Shown here: positions 6,331-10,712 of the stretch, piece by piece
How positions within the stretch are numbered: the first letter of the stretch is position 1
How the letters are laid out: each line of letters begins with the position of its first letter
Assembly (NCBI GenBank): GCA_011049495.1
Contig: DSBF01000496.1
Coordinates: 1-10,712 of the forward strand
DNA from: Ignavibacteria bacterium
GTDB lineage: Bacteria; Bacteroidota; Ignavibacteria; Ignavibacteriales; Melioribacteraceae
Direction: 5' to 3'
DNA length: 10,712 bases
Notes under the pieces: generated by a model
What the model saw: the letters and a program-made list of their open reading frames with translations, nothing else
Database searches by the model: none
What the model was told of the DNA's origin: nothing
Made by a program: the position numbers and the translations under genes

Positions 6331-7793
6331 TAATCTAACCACTTTTGAAGAACTATTCTTTTATTAAAAATAAAAAATACGCCTAAAAATAATCCCCATT
6401 GAAGTAAACATGTACCGGCATTTTCTGCATGAAACGGATTCCACCATTGCGGGTCCCATGTTACCGATGATATCAACCACCAAAACAATAACACAACAGC
6501 TTGAAACGGGATCAAATATTTTATAGAATAATTAAACCACTTTCCAATTTTAATATCGCTTCCTGCTGCATTGATTATTTCCGTTCTGAATTTATCTACA
6601 CCATATTTGTTAATCGAAAAAGCAATAAATGCGCCGCTGATAATTAATCCGACACCCCATACCCAATCTTGATTAATAAAGAAATCAGCATCCATTGCAG
6701 ACGGAATTCCCAGTAAAAAACCGGCTCCGGCAACTAATTTAACAGCTTTTTTTCTTGCAATTCCATAATCAATAAATACACGGGTTGTCAATTCAATTAA
6801 TGAAATTAACGAAGAAAGTGCAGCAAATGATAACGCTAAGAAAAACATTACTGCAAATGTTGTGTTAACGCCTATGCTTCCTGATATTTTTGAAAAGAGT
6901 AAAGGAAGATAAATAAATGTAAGTCCAGTATTTGCCGGTCCTGATTCTGATATTTGATTCATAGCATCAACGGAACTGAGCGCAAAAACCGTAGAAAAAA
7001 TTGTAACGCCCGCAATAAGAGAAATTGAATTGTTACCGAATCCAATTAATGCGGCATTTAGAGGAATATCTTCACGTTTCTTCATATAAGTTGCATATAC
7101 AAGAATAAGTCCCCAACCTGCACCCGTATCCCATGCATTTTGAGTAAGTGCATTCAACCAAACTTTGTAGTCTAATAAAAATTCAATTTGTGGAGTAAAG
7201 AAATATTTTATTCCTTCAATTGCATTTGGAAGCGTAATTGCCCTAAAGAACAAAACAAGGAGTATTATCACAAGCGAAGAAACTAATACTTTATTAACTT
7301 TTTCAACTCCGTTTACAATACCCCGATAAATTACTAATGAACCGATACCTATTGCAACTGCATGGAATAATATCGGCAGGTTGCTTGCTGAAAATTGGTT
7401 CCAGTATTCAAGATGATTTTGTGTTTCAAAAAGATTTCCTGAAATTGCAGATGAGAAATAATAAAGACACCAGCCGGTTACCACAGAGTAGTAAAACATA
7501 ATTGCAGTTGATACAAGAGCAATGAATGCTCCCATCCATCCAAAATTTTTACCTGCGGTTTTTGAGATTGCACCAACGGGACTTAGTCTGGTCGATTTAC
7601 CGATAGCAAATTCTGCAATGATTAAAGGGATTGACCAGAAAAGAAGAAAAACAACCCAAGGAATTAAAAATGATCCCCCTCCATTTTGCGCTACAATACG
7701 TGAGAAACGCCAGATATTACCAGTTCCTACGGCAATACCCAGCGTTGCAATTATTAATCCCCAGCGAGATGTAAAAAACTCTTGCTGTTTCAT
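6330..7793 (-). CDS. Sodium-dependent transporter, NSS (SNF/SLC6) family
   Basis: 487 residues with about 11-12 hydrophobic spans, the LeuT fold. Span 1 holds the unwound sodium- and substrate-site sequence IAVGTGNIWRF (~20-30), followed by NGGGSFLIPW and EFAIGKSTR, all family hallmarks. Span 6 reads NAWDTGAGWGLILVYATYM (~219-237). Span 8 reads FAALSSLISLIE (~323-334), where A-x-x-S-S occupies the place of the Na2-site A-x-x-T-S of LeuT. The family moves amino acids or related compounds into the cell with sodium. Pairing with a MetS-like small subunit suggests a MetP-type amino-acid importer, but the substrate is open. The ATG at 7793 lies 4 bases after the stop of the cyclophilin gene, and the TAA overlaps the small-subunit ATG. 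Confidence 0.93.
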   Translation of the reverse strand: MKQQEFFTSRWGLIIATLGIAVGTGNIWRFSRIVAQNGGGSFLIPWVVFLLFWSIPLIIAEFAIGKSTRLSPVGAISKTAGKNFGWMGAFIALVSTAIMFYYSVVTGWCLYYFSSAISGNLFETQNHLEYWNQFSASNLPILFHAVAIGIGSLVIYRGIVNGVEKVNKVLVSSLVIILLVLFFRAITLPNAIEGIKYFFTPQIEFLLDYKVWLNALTQNAWDTGAGWGLILVYATYMKKREDIPLNAALIGFGNNSISLIAGVTIFSTVFALSSVDAMNQISESGPANTGLTFIYLPLLFSKISGSIGVNTTFAVMFFLALSFAALSSLISLIELTTRVFIDYGIARKKAVKLVAGAGFLLGIPSAMDADFFINQDWVWGVGLIISGAFIAFSINKYGVDKFRTEIINAAGSDIKIGKWFNYSIKYLIPFQAVVLLFWWLISSVTWDPQWWNPFHAENAGTCLLQWGLFLGVFFIFNKRIVLQKWLD

Positions 7794-7797
7794 TCAG

Positions 7798-8448
7798 CTA
7801 ATTTATTTTTGATCTTCTTTCAATTGTAACTTTCTCCATTACAACTGGCTCAACCGGACGGTTGTGGGGCGGTTCTGTTGGAACTTTTCCGATTTTAGCT
7901 ACAACGTCCATCCCGTCGATGACTTTTCCGAACACGGTATGTTTATCATCAAGATGCGGGGTAGGTGCGAGCGTAATAAAGAATTGACTTGTGTTAGTAT
8001 GAGGACCACGATTCGCCATAGATAAAATACCTGCGGAATTATGTCTTAATGCCGGTACAAATTCATCAGCGTATGGTTTGCCGTCATAAATACTTTTTCC
8101 ACCCGAACCTGTACCTGTTGGATCACCGCCTTGAATTACAAAACCGTCAATTACTCTATGAAATGAAACCCCGTCGTAAAAATTTTCTTCCGCTAACGTA
8201 ACAAAGTTTGTAACGGTTATCGGTGTTTCATTTGGATAGAGCTCTAATTCAAATGTTCCCAAATTAGTTTCTACTACTGCTACGAGCATTGAGTCAGGAG
8301 AAATTGTAACATAATTATATTTTTGTTCTTCACTCATTTGATTCTCTTGGTTTATTTTTGATTGAGGTTGTTCTTGAATATCTTGATCTGCACAATTTGT
8401 AATTGAAAATGTGATCAATAGTAAGACAACTAATTTTAGTTTTTTCAT
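7798..8448 (-). CDS. Lipoprotein cyclophilin-type peptidyl-prolyl cis-trans isomerase
   Basis: 216 residues. Residues 1-18 are a lipoprotein signal peptide ending in the lipobox ITNC, with C19 as the lipidated residue. The +2 residue is alanine, not aspartate, so outer-membrane sorting is likely by the E. coli rule. A flexible Gln/Glu/Asn-rich linker runs to ~50. The cyclophilin domain covers ~55-212 and keeps its active-site motifs: SFHRVIDGFVIQGGDPTGTGSGG (catalytic arginine 98), NTSQFFITLAPTPHLDDKHTVFGKVI, and SMANRGPHTNTSQFF. The tryptophan that binds cyclosporin in human CypA is histidine here, as in many bacterial members. It would speed proline isomerisation in folding envelope proteins. 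It follows uppP by 8 bases and has the best ribosome site in the window. Confidence 0.94.
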   Translation of the reverse strand: MKKLKLVVLLLITFSITNCADQDIQEQPQSKINQENQMSEEQKYNYVTISPDSMLVAVVETNLGTFELELYPNETPITVTNFVTLAEENFYDGVSFHRVIDGFVIQGGDPTGTGSGGKSIYDGKPYADEFVPALRHNSAGILSMANRGPHTNTSQFFITLAPTPHLDDKHTVFGKVIDGMDVVAKIGKVPTEPPHNRPVEPVVMEKVTIERRSKIN

Positions 8449-8452
8449 GTTT

Positions 8453-8458
8453 CCTCCT
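8453..8458 (-). promoter_or_regulatory. Consensus Shine-Dalgarno site (AGGAGG) of the cyclophilin gene
   Basis: A perfect AGGAGG lies 4 bases before the ATG and shares its first two bases with the TAG stop of uppP (TAGGAGG). Most other genes in the window have weak sites (AAGG, AGGA) or none, so this one stands out and suggests strong or coupled translation. Confidence 0.85.
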
Positions 8459-9305
8459 AAGGATTTATTAACTCACCATTTATTAACACAAAAATAATTA
8501 TACCGATTACAATTCTGTAAAATACAAACACTAATGTAGAATTCTTTCGTAAAAATCTAAGTAAAAATTCTATTGTAAGATAACCGCTTATTGCCGAGAA
8601 AATCGTTGCGATTATTAAATCAATCATACCGGAAGAGTCAATATATTTCAAAGCTTCATATAATTGCAAAAGTCCGCTTCCGAGAATTGCCGGGACACTT
8701 AATAAAAATGAAAACCTTGCAGCTGTTTCTCTTTTGAATCCAAGAAAAATTCCGGCTGTTATTGTAGTACCTGATCTTGATGAACCCGGAATAAGCGCTA
8801 ATGCCTGTGCAAAACCGACAATTAATCCATCGTACCATTTCAGGTCTTTTAATTCTTTTTTGAACTTACCAACTTTTTCAGCAAAACCAAGTATTACACC
8901 GAGTGTAATTAAACTTATTGCTATTACATATAAATTTTTTGTAAAAGCTCCTTCAATGAAATCTTTAAATCCAAGTCCAACAACAATAACCGGTATTGAA
9001 CCGATAATAATTAACCAGCCGAGTTTGGAATCAAAACTTTGTTCGGAAAATTTTCGTGGTTTTATAAGATTAAATTTTAGGAAATCCTTTGTGATATTTA
9101 TAAGATCTTTCCAAAAATAGGTAAGGATTGCAATTAGAGTACCGATTTGTATAACAGCAATAAATGAAGTCCAACGTTCAGGGTGTTCTTCAGAAATTAA
9201 TCCCATTAATTTACCGGCAACTGTTAAATGACCGGTACTGCTGATAGGTAGGAATTCTGTAAGCCCTTGAATGATACCGAGAAAAATAGCTTCTATAATA
9301 GACAT
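8457..9305 (-). CDS. uppP: Undecaprenyl-diphosphatase UppP (BacA family)
   Basis: 282 residues, standard for the BacA/UppP membrane phosphatase. It recycles undecaprenyl diphosphate to the monophosphate carrier for peptidoglycan and other wall polymers and can confer bacitracin tolerance. Motif 1 is present as QGLTEFLPISSTGH (~13-26), the (E/Q)xxxE form with Q13 and E17. Motif 2, PGSSRSGTT, lies at ~173-181, with the family's essential arginine at 177. Several hydrophobic spans surround them. The ATG at 9305 follows the stop of the outer-membrane protein gene by 4 bases, with an AAGG ribosome site overlapping that stop. Its position after a flippase-like membrane protein fits a lipid-carrier or envelope theme. 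Confidence 0.97.
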   Translation of the reverse strand: MSIIEAIFLGIIQGLTEFLPISSTGHLTVAGKLMGLISEEHPERWTSFIAVIQIGTLIAILTYFWKDLINITKDFLKFNLIKPRKFSEQSFDSKLGWLIIIGSIPVIVVGLGFKDFIEGAFTKNLYVIAISLITLGVILGFAEKVGKFKKELKDLKWYDGLIVGFAQALALIPGSSRSGTTITAGIFLGFKRETAARFSFLLSVPAILGSGLLQLYEALKYIDSSGMIDLIIATIFSAISGYLTIEFLLRFLRKNSTLVFVFYRIVIGIIIFVLINGELINP

Positions 9306-9309
9306 TCGT

Positions 9310-9960
9310 TTACCTTATTAAATATGAGACACCGATTTTTACACCGAATGAAAGAGTATTAAAATTCACTTCTTCTTTGAGACCCGGTGCTTCAAGTTTT
9401 ACACCATCATTTGTTGCTTCTCCGATAATATCATAACGAACATCAGCACCAAAGTAAGCATAAAAACTTCCGCTTAATAATGTATGAGCCTGTGCCTTAA
9501 GCAAAAGCCCGAAACCATTTGCGGTATAATTTGTTACAGCGGTTGAGGTTGGAAGTTCTTCATCAACGGAAATTATTCTGTAACCGGCACCGCCGCCTAA
9601 TTTAAATTTATATCCTTCGCCTTGTATAACATAATAACCAAGTAAACTTGGACTGTGTGCTAAATAAGAAATATCATACTTCCCTATTCCTCCGAAAGAA
9701 GTATTGAAAGAATATATTTTAGTTTCGTATTCAATTCCGATATCGAAAGTAGGGTTGATTGAATAATCGGTTTCAAAGAAAAATGTTACTGCACTTGAAT
9801 ACTCACTTGGTCCATCATTTCCTTGAGTATATGTGTTAATATAATCTTTTAATGACGGGGTTGTTTGAAATGAAATACCCATTCCGGTCATAAAATCAAA
9901 TTGCGAATATGTTGCAAGTGTTGTTAATAAAAATATTACGGTAAATATTTTCTTATTCAT
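9310..9960 (-). CDS. Secreted outer-membrane beta-barrel protein, unknown family
   Basis: 216 residues. Residues 1-19 are a Sec signal peptide (MNKKIFTVIFLLTTLATYS), with a likely cut before Q20. The mature part alternates polar and aromatic/hydrophobic residues in strands that end in turn-rich Gly/Asn/Asp segments: TFFFETDYSINPTFDIGIEYETKIYSF, YKFKLGGGAGYRIISV, GFGLLLKAQAHTLLSGSFYAYFGADVRYDIIG, LSFGVKIGVSYLIR. This pattern and the aromatic-rich final strand are typical of small, probably 8-stranded, outer-membrane barrels. I do not recognise a specific family, and no enzymatic motif is visible. The ATG overlaps the stop of the upstream membrane-protein gene by one base (TGATG), and uppP begins 4 bases downstream. 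It is probably co-made with them. Terminal arginine instead of phenylalanine is slightly unusual for a barrel, although many Bacteroidota barrels end this way. Confidence 0.7.
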   Translation of the reverse strand: MNKKIFTVIFLLTTLATYSQFDFMTGMGISFQTTPSLKDYINTYTQGNDGPSEYSSAVTFFFETDYSINPTFDIGIEYETKIYSFNTSFGGIGKYDISYLAHSPSLLGYYVIQGEGYKFKLGGGAGYRIISVDEELPTSTAVTNYTANGFGLLLKAQAHTLLSGSFYAYFGADVRYDIIGEATNDGVKLEAPGLKEEVNFNTLSFGVKIGVSYLIR

Positions 9961-10712
9961 CAGTTATCCTTTGAATTAGTAAGAACACTCAAAAATGTTT
10001 CTTTCTTTAAACCCTTCTTTGCTTGTTGAGAATTAATAAAGTATAAGAAAAAGATTGTTGAAAGAATAAAAACTAAATATGAAATCAGGTGAGTCAATAT
10101 AGCATATGCAGCGCTAACTTCTTGATTGAAACCAAATAATTGTGTAAGCACCAAAATATTTATTGCGTGATATGAACCGGTTCCTCCCGGAGTCGGGATA
10201 ACAATTCCAAATGCACTTATTGTCATTATTATCCATGCCATTGCAAAAGTAGTTGTCTGAATTTCATCCATATGAAGCATATAAAAAGCTACATACGATG
10301 CATAACCATAAGCAAGCATTATTAAAACGGAGAGAGAAAAAGTATAAACATAACTTTGCTTTGTACGTAAAGCGGCAAAACCTTCGGTAAGTGTATGAAA
10401 AGCATTCGCAGTTTTTTCGGCAGCACTTACGGAAATTTTCCCTACAAACTTTACAATTGCGTTATAAAATCTTTGTTTTAATTTAACCGTAAAGTAAATA
10501 ACAACTATTAATAAAATGATTCCAACACTTCCAAAAATGAGAGCTGAACTTAGCCATGTAATTTCCGTATATAGGTTCCCCGAATAGACCATAACACTAA
10601 TGATTACTGCGATTCCAAGAGCGATAATATCAATTATTCTTTCAACTACAATAGTGCCTAACATCGATGTTCTTGATATTCCTTCCCACCTGGCAAGAAA
10701 GAGTCCGCGGTA
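9960..10712 (-). CDS. Flippase-like membrane protein, LPG-synthase transmembrane (UPF0104/AglD) family, 5' end outside window
   Basis: About 250 C-terminal residues are visible. The frame stays open through base 10712, so the methionine at 10664 is internal, not the start. The extra upstream residues read YRGLFLARWEGISRTSMLGT, followed by IVVERIIDIIAL. That is a hallmark of this family (R-x-G-I-x-R-S/T ... T-x-V-x-E-R-x-x-D). The later loop IPTPGGTGSYH corresponds to the family's PGGxG motif. About five to six hydrophobic spans are visible. Members include the membrane half of MprF (lysyl-phosphatidylglycerol synthase/flippase) and archaeal AglD. Stand-alone bacterial copies mostly lack a proven function, and a lipid-flipping role is only suggested. 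There is no sign of the MprF aminoacyl-transferase domain at this C-terminus. The stop overlaps the next gene's ATG (TGATG). Confidence 0.88.
   Translation of the reverse strand, partial: YRGLFLARWEGISRTSMLGTIVVERIIDIIALGIAVIISVMVYSGNLYTEITWLSSALIFGSVGIILLIVVIYFTVKLKQRFYNAIVKFVGKISVSAAEKTANAFHTLTEGFAALRTKQSYVYTFSLSVLIMLAYGYASYVAFYMLHMDEIQTTTFAMAWIIMTISAFGIVIPTPGGTGSYHAINILVLTQLFGFNQEVSAAYAILTHLISYLVFILSTIFFLYFINSQQAKKGLKKETFLSVLTNSKDN

Noticed and set aside
8656..8838. Minus-strand 60-residue frame inside uppP
   Set aside because: Alternative frame of the well-conserved UppP core with no domain of its own.
8734..9120. Plus-strand open frame of 128 residues
   Set aside because: Antisense to uppP across its conserved PGSSRSGTT region. 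Low-complexity proline- and serine-rich translation with no recognisable domain.
10662..10664. ATG as the start of the flippase-like gene
   Set aside because: The frame continues to the window edge, and the residues upstream (ARWEGISRTS) belong to a conserved family motif, so this methionine is internal.

Overview
The window is AT-rich, and every gene I can support lies on the minus strand, so transcription runs from position 10712 towards 1. The gene set suggests a Gram-negative bacterium of the Bacteroidota/Ignavibacteriota/Chlorobiota group. It includes an outer-membrane barrel, a lipoprotein cyclophilin, a type B L31 ribosomal protein, RodZ, and a sparing and mixed use of Shine-Dalgarno sites. 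The phylum is an inference from gene style and composition, not from a marker-gene search. There are no phage, IS, CRISPR, tRNA or rRNA signals. Content is mostly chromosomal housekeeping, and no stretch over 300 bases lacks a gene.

Block A (window end to 5208) is a very tightly packed run of seven genes. In order they are a flippase-like/LPG-synthase-type membrane protein (5' end outside the window), an outer-membrane beta-barrel protein of unknown family, undecaprenyl-diphosphatase UppP, a lipoprotein cyclophilin, an NSS-family sodium symporter, a 38-residue single-span protein that matches the small subunit of MetP/MetS-type NSS transporters, and DNA polymerase III delta (HolA). Neighbours are 4-8 bases apart or overlap, so they are probably one transcript with coupled translation. 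The small gene fills what would otherwise look like a 108-base gap.

Block B (5207 to 3474) is regulatory. An ECF sigma factor with a TTG start is followed 4 bases later by its probable membrane anti-sigma factor, which has no cysteine and so no zinc-binding anti-sigma motif. A promoter-like pair with a palindrome precedes the sigma gene. Next comes rpmE2 (L31 type B, no cysteines), with its own promoter-like pair whose spacer contains a second, different palindrome. A strong intrinsic terminator follows rpmE2.

Block C (3372 to 1) is an rsmB-rodZ-ligA run: a 16S rRNA cytosine methyltransferase, the cell-shape protein RodZ and NAD-dependent DNA ligase. The ligase is cut by the window start.

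I found no clearly new defence, mobile or biosynthetic system. The points most worth a second look are the small transporter subunit, the zinc-less anti-sigma factor, and the two palindromes that overlap the -10 elements of predicted promoters.
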